A DNA stretch of 64,000 nt from Pantoea vagans (GCF_001506165.1 NZ_CP011427.1:806001-870000); one strand, 5' to 3'. Positions 23,180 through 36,206 are shown, counted from the stretch's first letter. Notes: generated from the sequence alone by a model not told the origin. Made by a program: numbers and translations.

Positions 23180-24715
23180 TTAGTGAGCGCCACCGCCGCC
23201 ACCGCCTGCACCGAATGGCGGACGCGCAAACCATACCAGCACCAGCAAGATCAAAAACACCCCTGCCGAAGCCCAGAAGATCTCATTCGCTGAGATAATC
23301 AGACCCTGATTGGTAATTTGCTGCGCGATATAGGCTGAAGCCTGCTGCTGCGTCATGCCGATACTTTGCAGTTGGTCATACATCTGCTGCGAATTCGGGT
23401 TGAACGGATTCACCGATTCCGACAAATAGCTGTGGTGCATCGATTCACGGTCAGTCCACATGGTGGTGGTGATCGAGGTCCCGATAGAACCGGCCAGCGT
23501 ACGCACAAAGTTCGACAAGCTTGATGCCGCCGCCATGCGCTCTGGCGGCAATCCCGACAGCGTAATGGTGGTCAATGGCATAAAGAAGCAGGCCACGGCA
23601 AAGCCCTGAATAAACTGCGGCCACGCCGACGCTCCAAAATCCATCCCCGGCTCAAAAGTGTAAGCGCGCCAGTAGAAACAGACGGCGTACATGATAAAGC
23701 TGAAGGTCACCAAACGCCGCATATCCAGCTTGTGGGCGAAACGGCCGATAATCGGCGACAGGATCACCGGGATAATACCGACCGGAGCCGATGCCAAACC
23801 TGCCCAGGTGGCAGTGTAGCCGTATACCTCCTGCAACAGCTGCGGCAGAAGCACTATCGAGCCGAAGTAGAGCATATAAGCCAGACTGATCGACAAACAC
23901 CCAATGGTAAAGTTGCGCTTTTTAAACAGCGACAAATCAACTATTGGATGGTCATCGGTAAGCTCCCACACCAGCAGTACTAACAGCGCCACCACGGCGA
24001 CCACCGCCAAAACAATAATCTCTGTCGAGCTAAACCAATCCAGTTCTTTACCGCGGTCCAGCATCACCTGCAGTGAGCCAATCCCCACCACCAGCAGCAC
24101 CAGACCGACCATATCGATTGGGCGAATTTCCGTCTTAGTTTCACGGCCGCGCAGGGTTTGCAGTGTCAGTAACACCACCACCACACCAATCGGCACGTTG
24201 ATAAAGAAGATCCAGCCCCAGTGGTAGTTATCACTGATCCAGCCGCCCAGAATCGGACCGCAGATCGGTGCCACGATCACCGTCATCGCCCACAACGAAA
24301 GCGCCACACTGCGCTTCGCGGGGGGATAGTTATTCAGCAGCAAACTTTGCGACAGTGGAATCAACGGACCGGCCACCACACCCTGAATGACGCGGAAGAA
24401 GATCAGCATCTCCAGGCTCTCTGACATGCCGCACGCCCACGATGCCAGCACAAACAGAATGGTTGACCAGGTAAACAGCTTTACCTCACCGATACGTTTG
24501 GCTAACCAACCGGTGATGGGTATCGAGATGGCGTTTGCCACCCCGAATGAGGTAATCACCCACGTGCCTTGCGAGTTCGAGGCACCGAGGTTACCGGCGA
24601 TCGTTGGGATCGCCACGTTAGCGATGGTGGAGTCCAGCACCTGCATGAACGTTGCCAGTGATAAGGCAATGGTCATCAGGACCAGCGGTGCTCCCTCAAG
24701 CGGTTTTTGTGCCAT
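23180..24715 (-). CDS. emrB: Multidrug efflux MFS permease EmrB
   Basis: This 511-residue proton-driven DHA2-family exporter has 14 transmembrane segments and is the inner-membrane part of the EmrAB-TolC pump for uncouplers, nalidixic acid and hydrophobic drugs. Visible family stretches are LATFMQVLDSTIANVAIPTIAGNLG (TM1, motif D), GWLAKRIGEVKLF (loop 2-3), and the glycine-rich tail FGAGGGGGGAH identical to E. coli. The ATG at 24715 follows a GGGAGG ribosome site and sits 17 bp after emrA. Confidence 0.97.
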   Translation of the reverse strand: MAQKPLEGAPLVLMTIALSLATFMQVLDSTIANVAIPTIAGNLGASNSQGTWVITSFGVANAISIPITGWLAKRIGEVKLFTWSTILFVLASWACGMSESLEMLIFFRVIQGVVAGPLIPLSQSLLLNNYPPAKRSVALSLWAMTVIVAPICGPILGGWISDNYHWGWIFFINVPIGVVVVLLTLQTLRGRETKTEIRPIDMVGLVLLVVGIGSLQVMLDRGKELDWFSSTEIIVLAVVAVVALLVLLVWELTDDHPIVDLSLFKKRNFTIGCLSISLAYMLYFGSIVLLPQLLQEVYGYTATWAGLASAPVGIIPVILSPIIGRFAHKLDMRRLVTFSFIMYAVCFYWRAYTFEPGMDFGASAWPQFIQGFAVACFFMPLTTITLSGLPPERMAAASSLSNFVRTLAGSIGTSITTTMWTDRESMHHSYLSESVNPFNPNSQQMYDQLQSIGMTQQQASAYIAQQITNQGLIISANEIFWASAGVFLILLVLVWFARPPFGAGGGGGGAH

Positions 24716-24732
24716 CACAGCCTCCCGCAAAA

Positions 24733-25905
24733 TTAGTCAGCGTTGGCACGAACGATGTCAGTAATCAGCTGATTAACTGGCGCAAGATCGATTGCCAGTG
24801 CATTACTTTCATAAGCGGCTTGCGAACGCACGCTGCTGGCTAATGTGGCACCGTCTTTATTCTGGGTATCCACTTTCACCAGGGTAGAGAGGCCAATACG
24901 CAGCGGATGCTCGGCCACTTGCTGTGGGTCCAGCTCAATACGCACCGGCAAGCGCTGAACCACTTTGATCCAGTTACCCGTGGCGTTCTGTGCGGGCAGC
25001 AGTGAGAAGGCGCTACCGGTACCCATATCCAGACCCACGACTTTACCGTGATACTCCACATCATCGCCGTAGATATCGCTGACCACCGTAGCCGGTTGGC
25101 CAATACGCACACCAGACAGTTGCGTTTCTTTGAAGTTGGCATCAATCCACAAATTGGTGGCAGGCACCACCGCCAGCAGAGGCGTGCTGGTGGAGATCTG
25201 AGAACCTACCTGTACGCTACGACGTGAAATGAAGCCATCAATCGGGCTGCGAATGTCGGTACGTTGTAGCGCCAGCCAGGTATCACGCAGCTCGGCCGCG
25301 GCTTGCTTCACCGCCGGCTGGTTAGCCAAATCGGTATTCAGGATCATCGCCTGGTTCGCATTGTATTGCTGAACGGCGACATCCAGTTGCGCTTTTGCGG
25401 TCGCAACGGCATCACGTGCGTGTTGCAACTCTTCCCGGCCAATCAGATTCGAGGCACCCAGCGGTATGCGGCGTTGCAGGTCGGCTTCAGCCTGATCCAA
25501 CGCCGTTTGCTGCAGTTTAATGGTGGCCTGATACTGCTTACCATTAATCATCAACTGATGAGTCTGACGTACACTGGTGGCCAGCGCGGTCTGCGCTTTT
25601 TCAAAAGCTTGTTCCGCATCGGTTTTATCCAGCGAGACCAGCACATCGCCTTTTTTCACGCGATCGGTGTTATCAAACCAGACTTTATTCACGCTACCGG
25701 AAACCTGTGCCATCACCTGCACCTGGTTTCCCGCAACGTAGGCATCATCGGTTTCCTGGAAATGGCGCAACACCAGATACCAGTAAGCCAGATACGCCAA
25801 GCCAATCAGTACAAACACGATAGCCAGCAGGATCAGCACACCTTTGCGCTTCTTCTTTTTATTCGCTGGCTGTTGCGGGCTTTGAGCTTCCGCTGTCGCA
25901 CTCAT
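24733..25905 (-). CDS. emrA: Multidrug efflux membrane fusion protein EmrA
   Basis: This 390-residue periplasmic adaptor has one N-terminal membrane anchor (GVLILLAIVFVLIGLAYLAYW) after a lysine-rich KKKKRK segment. HlyD-type lipoyl halves (VSGSVNKVWFDNTDRVKKGDVLVSLD and IRSPIDGFISRRSVQVGSQI) flank an alpha-hairpin of about 100 residues. It bridges EmrB to TolC. The ATG at 25905 (MSATAEAQSPQQP) with GGAG upstream is preferred to an in-frame ATG 21 bp earlier. Confidence 0.96.
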   Translation of the reverse strand: MSATAEAQSPQQPANKKKKRKGVLILLAIVFVLIGLAYLAYWYLVLRHFQETDDAYVAGNQVQVMAQVSGSVNKVWFDNTDRVKKGDVLVSLDKTDAEQAFEKAQTALATSVRQTHQLMINGKQYQATIKLQQTALDQAEADLQRRIPLGASNLIGREELQHARDAVATAKAQLDVAVQQYNANQAMILNTDLANQPAVKQAAAELRDTWLALQRTDIRSPIDGFISRRSVQVGSQISTSTPLLAVVPATNLWIDANFKETQLSGVRIGQPATVVSDIYGDDVEYHGKVVGLDMGTGSAFSLLPAQNATGNWIKVVQRLPVRIELDPQQVAEHPLRIGLSTLVKVDTQNKDGATLASSVRSQAAYESNALAIDLAPVNQLITDIVRANAD

Positions 25906-26054
25906 GTTGTTCTCCACGTTTTCCATTTGGTCGGGATGTGTCGATCCATCAACACGGATCTCCGAGTCGAAAAAGCCAGCGTTTTAGACGCTGGCCGGAT
26001 AAAAGGGGATTAAAATAGCGATTTCGGAAGGTGATTGTGTCGCACTTCTTGCTA

Positions 26055-26585
26055 TTAGCGCGACAGGGAAGCGATAACCTGATCTTCGTCCATCTTATCA
26101 AGGCGGTTAAGCAGCTTACGCGTAATCGACTCCAGCTGATCCTGCTCAGAGGTAGAGAGCGAGGACCACAGATACTGCAAACTTTGATGCTGTGGCGGCA
26201 GCAGCTGACGTAAGAAATCATTACCTTTCTCGGTCAGATGTAAATGCAGGCAGCGGCGGTCATTTTCACTCTCACGACGCTCAATCCAGCCACGCTTTTC
26301 CAGCTCATCGGCAATGCGGGTGGCATTGGTACGTGAAGAACCCAGCGCGGAGCTCAGTTCTGACGGCTGAATGCTCTGATTTTCCTGCGCATCCAGGGTG
26401 ATCAGCGCCATGAATAAGGTCTCGTTAATTCCCTGCGCCTTCAACATCTTGTTGCGGTTATCCAACAGTTTGCCCTGCATATGCATGCACAGGCGAGTCA
26501 GGATGATTTCCTGCAACGGAAAATCTTTATGGCGGTTAGCACGGATGTTTAGCATCTGTTCAATGGGGGAAAACGAACTTTCCAT
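26055..26585 (-). CDS. mprA: MarR-family repressor of emrAB
   Basis: This 176-residue MarR-type winged-helix regulator (EmrR) represses emrAB and releases DNA on binding hydrophobic drugs. The winged-helix region reads [49 protein letters not shown] (the DNDRR-type wing). It is nearly identical to E. coli MprA and is the first gene of an mprA-emrA-emrB operon, 149 bp before emrA. Confidence 0.97.
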   Translation of the reverse strand: MESSFSPIEQMLNIRANRHKDFPLQEIILTRLCMHMQGKLLDNRNKMLKAQGINETLFMALITLDAQENQSIQPSELSSALGSSRTNATRIADELEKRGWIERRESENDRRCLHLHLTEKGNDFLRQLLPPQHQSLQYLWSSLSTSEQDQLESITRKLLNRLDKMDEDQVIASLSR

Positions 26586-26602
26586 TTTAAAAAAAACCTC
26601 TT

Positions 26603-26612
26603 AGTTGCAACT
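26603..26612. promoter_or_regulatory. Candidate MprA operator (palindrome upstream of mprA)
   Basis: AGTTGCAACT is a perfect 10-bp palindrome 18 bp before the mprA start, next to a minus-strand TATACC that could be the -10. MarR-family autoregulators often bind TTGC...GCAA dyads at this position. The role is inferred. Confidence 0.4.
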
Positions 26613-27322
26613 GGTATAGTAAGGATGGTGACAGATTAAGCGTAGTCATATTTTCCGCCAGTGATTGTTCGCACGATCACATTGTCAACATCTGGCGTCC
26701 AGGTCATTCCGTAACCCTGGGCACTTCGCCCCGACAACTCGCCACTTTGCATGGTCACATTGTCATCAATTCGCCTCGCGAAACCTTTTTATGAATAAAT
26801 AATTTCGCGAGAAAAAATAACTGTGGTGAATAACTGTGCTGCTAACCATAACAAACTCAATCATCAATGAATAGTATCACTCACTATTTTGGACGCGTCT
26901 TTACGCTTTCTAAACACTTTTATGAAAAATGTTATGATTATAAATCAAATGGTTAATATGTGATTGCTTGACGTCCGGCCCGAAAAAATGGTGCCAGTGA
27001 AAATGACGATTTTTGTGAGTGATCTGACGTAATTTCACCATGCGAGGAGGTTGCACAGTGTTACCGATGAGACCGGCAAGAGGGTTAGCAAGCAGAAAAG
27101 CGCGAACAGCAGACATCAATGCAGCTAACGCGTGATGGCGTTGCAGTTTGTCGGCGTTCATTGCGGCAGAAAGGTGTCAATAATCATATATGGGTAATAG
27201 TAACCCAAAAAATTATTACAATGGTGTGTTAATTAACAGGACGTACCAGTGCGCTATAGCGCACATCTGGCTGGGGCAAGGCGGTTAAAGCTTCAGGGGC
27301 GGCCTTCAGGCCGCCCACGGCA
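26613..27322. other. Intergenic region between mprA and proX, no convincing gene
   Basis: About 700 bp, notably A+T-rich from 26780 to 26960. It holds an inverted repeat CTCGCGAAA (26775-26783) / TTTCGCGAG (26803-26811). An 83-codon minus-strand frame at 26910-27161 (MNADKLQRHHALAALMSAV...) has no Shine-Dalgarno and no recognised family. Near 27297-27316 a hairpin GGGGCGGCC / GGCCGCCC follows proX. In E. coli this interval holds ygaZ/ygaH, which are absent here. Confidence 0.5.
27297..27316. repeat. GC-rich palindrome downstream of proX
   Basis: GGGGCGGCCTTCAGGCCGCC forms a strong hairpin 7 bp after the proX stop on the minus strand, but without a T-run. Essentially the same palindrome occurs downstream of nrdF at 31153-31176. 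Confidence 0.6.
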
Positions 27323-28318
27323 TTACTTCGCAGCAGCCTGCGCGTCTTGAATCCACTTATCAAACTGGGCCTGATGGCCTTTGATCCAACCATCAACATG
27401 GCTGTTGATATCGGCTTCAGAAGCATGACCTGCATGCATCGCGGCATTCTCGGCATTGATATCAGCCAGTGGCAGCTTCATCTCAGCAAACAACTTGGCA
27501 GCAGCCGGATTCTTCTCCGCCCAGGCCTTGTTCGCCACGATATGCATGGTGTTCACCGGGAAACCATAGTTCATGCCGTTAGGCAATTTGGTATCCACTT
27601 TGCTCTGCGCGCCTGGCATTGAGGAGAACGGCACCTGCAGCCATACCACATCTTTGCCCGGTTTCAGCACGTCGCTCACCCAGTACGGGGTCCAGGTGTA
27701 ATACAGAATCGGTTTACCCTGTTTGAAGCGCGTGATGGTGTCGGCGATCATCGCCGAGTAGTTACCCTGATTGTGCTCAACGGTGTTACTCAGCTTATAG
27801 GCATCAATCTGGTGGTTAATGACCGCCTCGCAGCCCCAGCCCGGCGTACAGCCGGTGAGATCGGCTTTACCGTCACCGTTGGTATCAAACAGCTTGGCGA
27901 TTTTAGGATCTTTCAGCTGTTCGATGTTGGTGATGTGATATTGGTCAGCCGTTTTTTTATCGATCAGATAGCCTTGGGCCGCACCGGTAACATAGGTGCC
28001 CTCGCGGTAAAACTTCTGATCGCCACCCGCTGCGGCGTACATATCATCGTGCAGCGGTTTCCAGTTAGTCGCCATAAAAGTGGCATCACCCGCGGCGATG
28101 GTGGTGTACGCCACGTTGTAATCCACTTCACTCGGCTTATCGACGGTATAACCCAGTTTTTCCAGGGCGCGGCTCACCAGCAGCGTCTGGAAGGTCTCTT
28201 CGGAAATGGTGCTCTGGGCGGGTTTAACGGTAATGCCTTTACCCGGAAGGTCGGCGGCGGACACGTGCGTCGCGGCAAACGTCGTCAGGACGGCGGCGAA
28301 TAGAGCTGTCTTGCGCAT
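27323..28318 (-). CDS. proX: Glycine betaine/proline ABC transporter periplasmic binding protein
   Basis: This 331-residue periplasmic protein has a signal peptide ending [11 protein letters not shown]. Mature-region matches to E. coli ProX include [42 protein letters not shown], and [26 protein letters not shown]; the last contains the tryptophans of the quaternary-amine-binding box. It delivers glycine betaine and proline betaine to ProVW during osmotic stress. The second of two nearby ATGs (28318) has the better spacing from AAGGA. It is the third gene of proVWX. Confidence 0.96.
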   Translation of the reverse strand: MRKTALFAAVLTTFAATHVSAADLPGKGITVKPAQSTISEETFQTLLVSRALEKLGYTVDKPSEVDYNVAYTTIAAGDATFMATNWKPLHDDMYAAAGGDQKFYREGTYVTGAAQGYLIDKKTADQYHITNIEQLKDPKIAKLFDTNGDGKADLTGCTPGWGCEAVINHQIDAYKLSNTVEHNQGNYSAMIADTITRFKQGKPILYYTWTPYWVSDVLKPGKDVVWLQVPFSSMPGAQSKVDTKLPNGMNYGFPVNTMHIVANKAWAEKNPAAAKLFAEMKLPLADINAENAAMHAGHASEADINSHVDGWIKGHQAQFDKWIQDAQAAAK

Positions 28319-28381
28319 AGTCATTCCTTATTTTACGTGTGGCGTCGGAGACGGACGGCCTCAACGGGCCGTCCAAAAAAA

Positions 28382-29584
28382 TCAGGCTTTTTTACTGAAG
28401 GGGCGCAGCAGCAAGCCAATCGGGCCAGTGTTGTACCAGTGACGGCTGCCACGGCTGCGGCTGTCTTGACCGACCGACTGCGTCAGGCGGTCGAGTATGA
28501 TGGCGAGGATCACGATACCCACACCGCCCACGCTGGCGAGGCCCATGTCGAGGCGGCCAATGCCGCGCAGTACCATCTGACCAAGACCGCCCACCGCGAT
28601 CATTGAGGCAATTACCACCATCGACAGCGCCAGCATCAGCGTCTGGTTTACACCGGCCATGATGGTCGGCATCGCCAGCGGCAACTGCACTTTGAACAGC
28701 ATCTGACGTGGGCTGGCACCAAAGGATTCACTCGCCTCAATCAGATCGGCAGGGACCTGCTTAATGCCCAGAATGGTCAGGCGCACAATGGGCGGCAGGG
28801 CAAAGATAATGGTCACCACCACACCCGGCACGTTACCGATACCGAACAGCATCACAATCGGTACCAGATAAACGAAGGCTGGCGTAGTCTGCATGGCATC
28901 CAGCAACGGGCGCACAATACGCGCGGCGCGCTCACTGCGTGCCAGCCAAATCCCCAGCGGCAGCCCGATGATGATGCAGAACAGCAGGGCGGTGAGGACC
29001 AATGCCAGCGTGACCATCGCCTGCGACCAGGCACCAATCATGCCGATCAGCACCAGTGAAATCAGCGTAGCTATACCCATTGCTGGCGTAGCGATTTGCC
29101 AGGCGATCAGGGCAAACAGCACAATGGCAACCGGTGCGGGCAGACCCATCAATAAGTTCTGGAATGCGCTGAGGATGTAATCCACCGGCACACGAATGCC
29201 CTGGAATACCGGGCGGAAATGGTTTACCACCCAATCGATGCCTTCCGTCACCCAACGGTCCAGCGGAATCATGGTGTTATGGAAGGGATCCATAATATTG
29301 AAATGCTCTGGTTTTGGCGCAGGTGCACTGCTGAGCCAGTCACTGTTACCAGCAGCAGAGGTGGCAGCGTCGTGACCGCCACTGCTGGCTGCATCTGAGC
29401 CGGTACTGGAGGCATTGCCCCAGGCGTCAGCGGAACCTGCGCTTGAACCGGAGTCTGCTGGAGCGGCACTGCCGCTGCTCGACCAGGGATCGCTGCTGCT
29501 GGCGGCTGCGCTGGAATCTGTTGTGGTGGCTTGCGGTGTGGTCTGGCTGGCGCTATCCCACGGATTGGCTGTTTGTTCACTCAT
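28382..29584 (-). CDS. proW: Glycine betaine/proline ABC transporter permease
   Basis: This 400-residue inner-membrane permease carries the BPD-transport EAA loop [30 protein letters not shown]. From residue 88 onward ([22 protein letters not shown]) it matches E. coli ProW closely. The first 87 residues are a Ser/Ala/Gly-rich low-complexity tail with repeated short Trp motifs ([22 protein letters not shown]), about 44 residues longer than in E. coli. The start overlaps the proV stop by 4 bp, so the pair is translationally coupled. Confidence 0.96.
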   Translation of the reverse strand: MSEQTANPWDSASQTTPQATTTDSSAAASSSDPWSSSGSAAPADSGSSAGSADAWGNASSTGSDAASSGGHDAATSAAGNSDWLSSAPAPKPEHFNIMDPFHNTMIPLDRWVTEGIDWVVNHFRPVFQGIRVPVDYILSAFQNLLMGLPAPVAIVLFALIAWQIATPAMGIATLISLVLIGMIGAWSQAMVTLALVLTALLFCIIIGLPLGIWLARSERAARIVRPLLDAMQTTPAFVYLVPIVMLFGIGNVPGVVVTIIFALPPIVRLTILGIKQVPADLIEASESFGASPRQMLFKVQLPLAMPTIMAGVNQTLMLALSMVVIASMIAVGGLGQMVLRGIGRLDMGLASVGGVGIVILAIILDRLTQSVGQDSRSRGSRHWYNTGPIGLLLRPFSKKA

Positions 29585-30777
29585 GACTGGGCTCCTTCAC
29601 GATCTAAAGCGCGCAATAGCATGCTTTTGGAAATGATACCGACATACTGATTGTCTTCACCGACCACGGGTACGGCGCAGGGCGCTTGTGCCACATGGGA
29701 CAGCAGATCGTTCAGTGAGGTATCCGCAGGAACCGCTAACGGTGTTTCGAGTAACGCATTATCCAGACCTTCGCCCGCTGCCAGTGCCGCTTTCAACGAA
29801 TCAGTGGACACCACGCCAACAAATTTCTGTTTTTCCAGCACATAGCCAAATTCACGATCTTCATCCTGCAGCAGTTTGATCGCCGAACGAGGGCCAAAAC
29901 CGGCAGCTTTACGGATTAGCGCGCCAGCACTGCGGCGAGCAATATCTTTGGCGCTAAACACGTGGCTGATATCCACACCACGGAAGAAGGTACGCACGTA
30001 ATCGTTAGCAGGATTATTGAGGATTTCATCGGGTGTGCCGACCTGCACCACTTCACCGCCTTGCATAATGGCAATACGGTCGCCAATACGCATGGCTTCA
30101 TCGAGGTCATGGGAAATAAAGACGATGGTACGTTGGTGTTTCGCCTGTAATTTTACCAACTCATCCTGCATTTCAGTACGAATGAGTGGATCGAGTGCTG
30201 AGAAGGCTTCATCCATCAATAAAATATCCGGATTAATGGCCAGCGCGCGGGCTAATCCAACACGCTGACGCATACCACCGGAGAGTTCATCGGGATAGGA
30301 GTGCGCATAATTTTCTAATCCTACCTGACGCAAGGCTTCCAGCGCTTTTTCCTGACGTTCCTGTACCGGCACGCCCGCTAATTCCATGCCGAAGGCTGCA
30401 TTATTCAGTACCGTCATATGCGGCATTAATGCGAAGGACTGGAATACCATGCTGATCTTATTTCTGCGTACTTCACGCAGTTCAGCGTCCGATATTTTGG
30501 CAATATCGACACCGTCAATGATAACCTGGCCACGAGTTGGCTCTATCAGACGATTGAGAAGGCGAACCATGGTGGATTTCCCCGAGCCGGAGAGCCCCAT
30601 GATGACGAAGATCTCGCCTTCTTCAATGGCCAGACTGGCATTTTTGACGCCGAGTGAAAGACCGGTTTTTGCCAGAATAGTCTCTTTGCTTTCACCTTTA
30701 TCAATCAGCTTAAATGCCTTTTCGGGGTTATCCCCAAATACCTTATATAAATTCTTTACTTCAAGTTTAATTGCCAT
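29581..30777 (-). CDS. proV: Glycine betaine/proline ABC transporter ATPase
   Basis: This 398-residue cytosolic ATPase energises ProW. Walker [17 protein letters not shown] near residue 61, the signature [16 protein letters not shown] and Walker [15 protein letters not shown] are present. Two C-terminal CBS domains (about 280-398) act as ionic-strength sensors in this family. It is the first gene of the osmotically induced proVWX (proU) operon. Confidence 0.97.
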   Translation of the reverse strand: MAIKLEVKNLYKVFGDNPEKAFKLIDKGESKETILAKTGLSLGVKNASLAIEEGEIFVIMGLSGSGKSTMVRLLNRLIEPTRGQVIIDGVDIAKISDAELREVRRNKISMVFQSFALMPHMTVLNNAAFGMELAGVPVQERQEKALEALRQVGLENYAHSYPDELSGGMRQRVGLARALAINPDILLMDEAFSALDPLIRTEMQDELVKLQAKHQRTIVFISHDLDEAMRIGDRIAIMQGGEVVQVGTPDEILNNPANDYVRTFFRGVDISHVFSAKDIARRSAGALIRKAAGFGPRSAIKLLQDEDREFGYVLEKQKFVGVVSTDSLKAALAAGEGLDNALLETPLAVPADTSLNDLLSHVAQAPCAVPVVGEDNQYVGIISKSMLLRALDREGAQS

Positions 30778-30849
30778 GCCGTCATTAATTTCCCGGTTAA
30801 ATGTTTCACTATTTCTTGTTGTGGTCTCGATTAAATTTAAGCGCCCTAT

Positions 30850-30877
30850 AACCTAGCATAGTGAGAATATCTGACAA
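30850..30877 (-). promoter_or_regulatory. Likely proU P2-type promoter upstream of proV
   Basis: On the minus strand TTGTCA (30877-30872) and TAGGTT (30855-30850) have a 16-bp spacer. The spacer reads GATATTCTCACTATGC and closely resembles the E. coli proU P2 promoter as remembered. H-NS silencing is known in E. coli; the flanking A+T-rich DNA (30778-31120) is compatible, but no site was proven. Confidence 0.6.
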
Positions 30878-31223
30878 CCCTAAATGGGAATATTGACGCG
30901 TTGAGAGCATCGTGAAGTGGCGATAATTCCAGTGCTCACAAGGGATGAGCGTGAATCAAATTTTTCTGAATTTTTTGTGAAGTTTACCCGGTTTGATGTC
31001 AATTGCTGGCTGAAATGCGAATAAATTGGGGTTAAGTGGGCGATATAATGGACAAATAGATGGCGCTAAAGTGACAAAATAATGAAGGCAAAAAAAAGGA
31101 AATAGCGTGCGAATATTGGATTTTTTTGGCGGATATATCGTGGGCTCTGTGGAGGGGCGGCCTGAAGGCCGCCCCTGAGTTAAATAACGCGACGGGAAAA
31201 GCGCCCGAAAGCAGAAATGTGAC
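30878..31223. other. A+T-rich intergenic region upstream of proV / downstream of nrdF
   Basis: No supported gene. It is probably the upstream regulatory DNA of proVWX. It ends in a GC-rich palindrome AGGGGCGGCC / GGCCGCCCCT (31153-31176), which follows nrdF by about 47 bp. A minus-strand frame at 30956-31243 overlaps nrdF and is not credible. Confidence 0.5.
31153..31176. repeat. GC-rich palindrome downstream of nrdF
   Basis: The 10-bp arms AGGGGCGGCC / GGCCGCCCCT with a TGAA loop form a stable hairpin, possibly a terminator-like or stabilising structure at the nrdF 3' end. It is the same family as the palindrome after proX. Confidence 0.6.
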
Positions 31224-34308
<3,085 letters not shown>

Positions 34309-34330
<22 letters not shown>

Positions 34331-34713
34331 AATTGGGTTACTCCCGCTTTTACATTAGCGATATCGTCGGGGGTTCCCATCAGCTCAAAGCGGTAGAGAT
34401 AAGGAACCTGACATTTCTGCGCAATGATGTCGCCCGCCAGGCAGTAGCCTTCACCGAAATTGCGGTTTCCGGCAGCGATCACCCCGCGGATACCGCGTCG
34501 GTTAGCGTCATCATTAAGGAATTGGATCACTTGTCTGGGCACCGCCCCCCGCGCACTGCCGCCGCCGTAGCTCGGCACCACTAAGATATAGGGTTGGTCG
34601 ATATGCAGGCGCTGCTTGCCATCAATCGGAATGCGGCAAGCAGGAAAGCCCAGACGAGTGATGAATCGGTGCGTGTTTTCCGACTGGCTAGAGAAGTAGA
34701 CCAGTGGGAACAT
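34309..34713 (-). CDS. nrdI: Flavodoxin-like NrdI, activator of NrdF
   Basis: This 134-residue flavoprotein supplies oxidant for assembling the dimanganese-tyrosyl radical of NrdF. The FMN phosphate loop [16 protein letters not shown] and the flavin region VPSYGGG, then [17 protein letters not shown], are visible. It lies 4 bp after nrdH and overlaps nrdE. Confidence 0.95.
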
Positions 34714-34717
34714 CGCT

Positions 34718-34960
34718 TTATCCCCCGACAGCAGCGAGCTGGCGCAGGCTGGCGATTTTGTCAGGGCGGAAGCCGCTCCAGTGGTCGTCGTGTGTCATCA
34801 CCACTGGCACCTGGCGGTAGCCAAGGGATTTGAGGTTGTCGATGGCTTCCGGTTGGGTATCGAGGTTGATCAGTTGATAGTCGATACCTTTACGGTCCAT
34901 GGCATTTTTTGTCGCGTTGCACTGGACACAGTTGTTCTTAGTGTAAATAATAATGCGCAT
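34718..34960 (-). CDS. nrdH: Glutaredoxin-like electron donor NrdH
   Basis: This 80-residue redoxin has the CVQC active site ([19 protein letters not shown]) and the C-terminal WSGFRPDKI motif of NrdH. It is thioredoxin-reductase dependent and reduces NrdE. The ATG at 34960 matches E. coli NrdH; the 28-codon upstream extension of the frame is not conserved. It is the first gene of nrdHIEF. Confidence 0.95.
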   Translation of the reverse strand: MRIIIYTKNNCVQCNATKNAMDRKGIDYQLINLDTQPEAIDNLKSLGYRQVPVVMTHDDHWSGFRPDKIASLRQLAAVGG

Positions 34961-35067
34961 GATTCGTATTTCCCTTTGATTGCGGTCAGTTTGCGAGATA
35001 CGAAGCAAAATCCTGTTTGCTGCGAACTTCGTCCTTGACGACATCTGGTTGCGAGTTGATGGGTTGA

Positions 35068-35114
35068 ATACTAGATGTAGTGTTCGTGGCGGTCAAGCCC
35101 ACCAGATATAGGGA
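35068..35114 (-). promoter_or_regulatory. Paired NrdR boxes upstream of nrdHIEF
   Basis: ATACTAGATGTAGTGT (35068-35083) and CCACCAGATATAGGGA (35099-35114) resemble the NrdR consensus ACACTATATATAGTGT. Their starts are 31 bp apart, three helical turns, which is the spacing expected for cooperative NrdR binding. No promoter hexamers were assigned. Confidence 0.78.
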
Positions 35115-35247
35115 TTTTGTATTTTAATCTTCAGATAATCGCTAACGTCAGAGATCATGCGCCTTCCAGGCCCGAAAATTTTTTTGTAAAGGCGAAGAGG
35201 GGACGTTTTAGGTCAAATTTTATGCGGTTAAAGTGCCGTGCGGGCAC

Positions 35248-35272
35248 AAAAAAGCCCCGCATCTGCGAGGCT
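35248..35272 (-). terminator. Terminator of ygaM
   Basis: On the minus strand GCCTCGC / GCGGGGC (imperfect) runs into a T6 tract, about 23 bp after the ygaM stop. Confidence 0.7.
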
Positions 35273-35294
35273 CTCTTTAAACACTAAGCCGTAT

Positions 35295-35612
35295 TTAGCG
35301 ACGTGACATCAGCAGCGCACCGAGCACCAAACCAACCGCTGCACCGACGCCCACGCCATGCCATGGTTTATCATGCACATAGGCATCAACCTGATAGCTG
35401 GCGTCTTTCGCTGCTTGCGTCACACGCCCCTGGCTACCGTTGAGTTTTGCGCGGGTCTGTTTCAGCAGCGACTGTGCCTTACTGCGCGCACTGTCCACTT
35501 CATCTTTGGCTTCGCTGCCGTAAGATTTAAGTAATGCCTCGAGCGAATCGGCCAGCTCGTTTACATCCTGATTGATATCAATGTCATCGTTTTTGCTTAC
35601 GCGATTGAACAT
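35295..35612 (-). CDS. ygaM: Tail-anchored inner-membrane protein YgaM (ElaB/YqjD family)
   Basis: This 105-residue protein of the DUF883 family has an amphipathic helical N-terminal region ([42 protein letters not shown]), then the conserved [25 protein letters not shown] with one C-terminal membrane anchor. Relatives bind ribosomes at the inner membrane in stationary phase. It lies next to nrdH as in E. coli. Confidence 0.9.
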   Translation of the reverse strand: MFNRVSKNDDIDINQDVNELADSLEALLKSYGSEAKDEVDSARSKAQSLLKQTRAKLNGSQGRVTQAAKDASYQVDAYVHDKPWHGVGVGAAVGLVLGALLMSRR

Positions 35613-35763
35613 TTTTTTCGCTCCCTTTGATTTAACAAGTAATACTCAGTGTAGACGAAACGTGATTAAACGCAGGCGTTTGCCAGGCTTTAGGGAAATT
35701 CCGAATGTCCTGAGTGGTCGCGCTGTTGTAAGGTTGCGGGGCTGTGAGAAGAGAGGAGCAAGC

Positions 35764-36102
35764 ATGTATTTACGTCCGGATGAGGTAGCGCGCGTACTGG
35801 AAAAAGCAGGGTTCGAAATGGATACCCTGACGCCAAAGATCTACGGTTATCGTCGTGGTGAAAATTATGTCTACGTCAATCGCGAAGCGCGCATGGGACG
35901 AACGGCACTGATCATTCACCCCACGCTGAAAGAAAAAAGTCAGCACTTCGCTGAGCCCGCCTCAGAAATGAAGACCTGCGATCACTACACGCAGTTTCCG
36001 CTGTATCTGATGGGTGAATCGCAAGAGCATTACGGTATCCCACACGGTTTTAGCTCGCGCATTGCGCTTGAGCGCTATCTGCAAGGCGTATTTGGCGCCT
36101 GA
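35764..36102 (+). CDS. ygaC: Conserved hypothetical protein YgaC
   Basis: This 112-residue soluble protein of the YgaC/DUF2002 family ([46 protein letters not shown] in part) is highly conserved in enterobacteria with no established function; the E. coli gene is Fur-regulated. The ATG at 35764 with GAGAGGAGC upstream was chosen; the longer frame from 35572 runs antisense through ygaM. Confidence 0.9.
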   Translation: MYLRPDEVARVLEKAGFEMDTLTPKIYGYRRGENYVYVNREARMGRTALIIHPTLKEKSQHFAEPASEMKTCDHYTQFPLYLMGESQEHYGIPHGFSSRIALERYLQGVFGA

Positions 36103-36164
36103 TACTGCGCCCCGCTCGCACGGGGCCGCACCGCTATTTTGATAAATCCCCACCTTTTGCCACG

Positions 36165-36193
36165 TTGCAAATTGCCACGCTGGCGCGTATAAC
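36165..36193 (+). promoter_or_regulatory. Sigma-70 promoter of mmuPM
   Basis: TTGCAA (36165-36170), a 17-bp spacer and TATAAC (36188-36193) precede mmuP by 44 bp. MetJ-like boxes lie immediately downstream. Confidence 0.7.
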
Positions 36194-36206
36194 CCTGTGT
36201 CCATAT

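Noticed and set aside
26910..27161. 83-codon minus-strand frame in the mprA-proX gap
   Set aside because: No ribosome site, no recognised family and it lies in A+T-rich non-coding DNA; kept only as a note in the intergenic feature.
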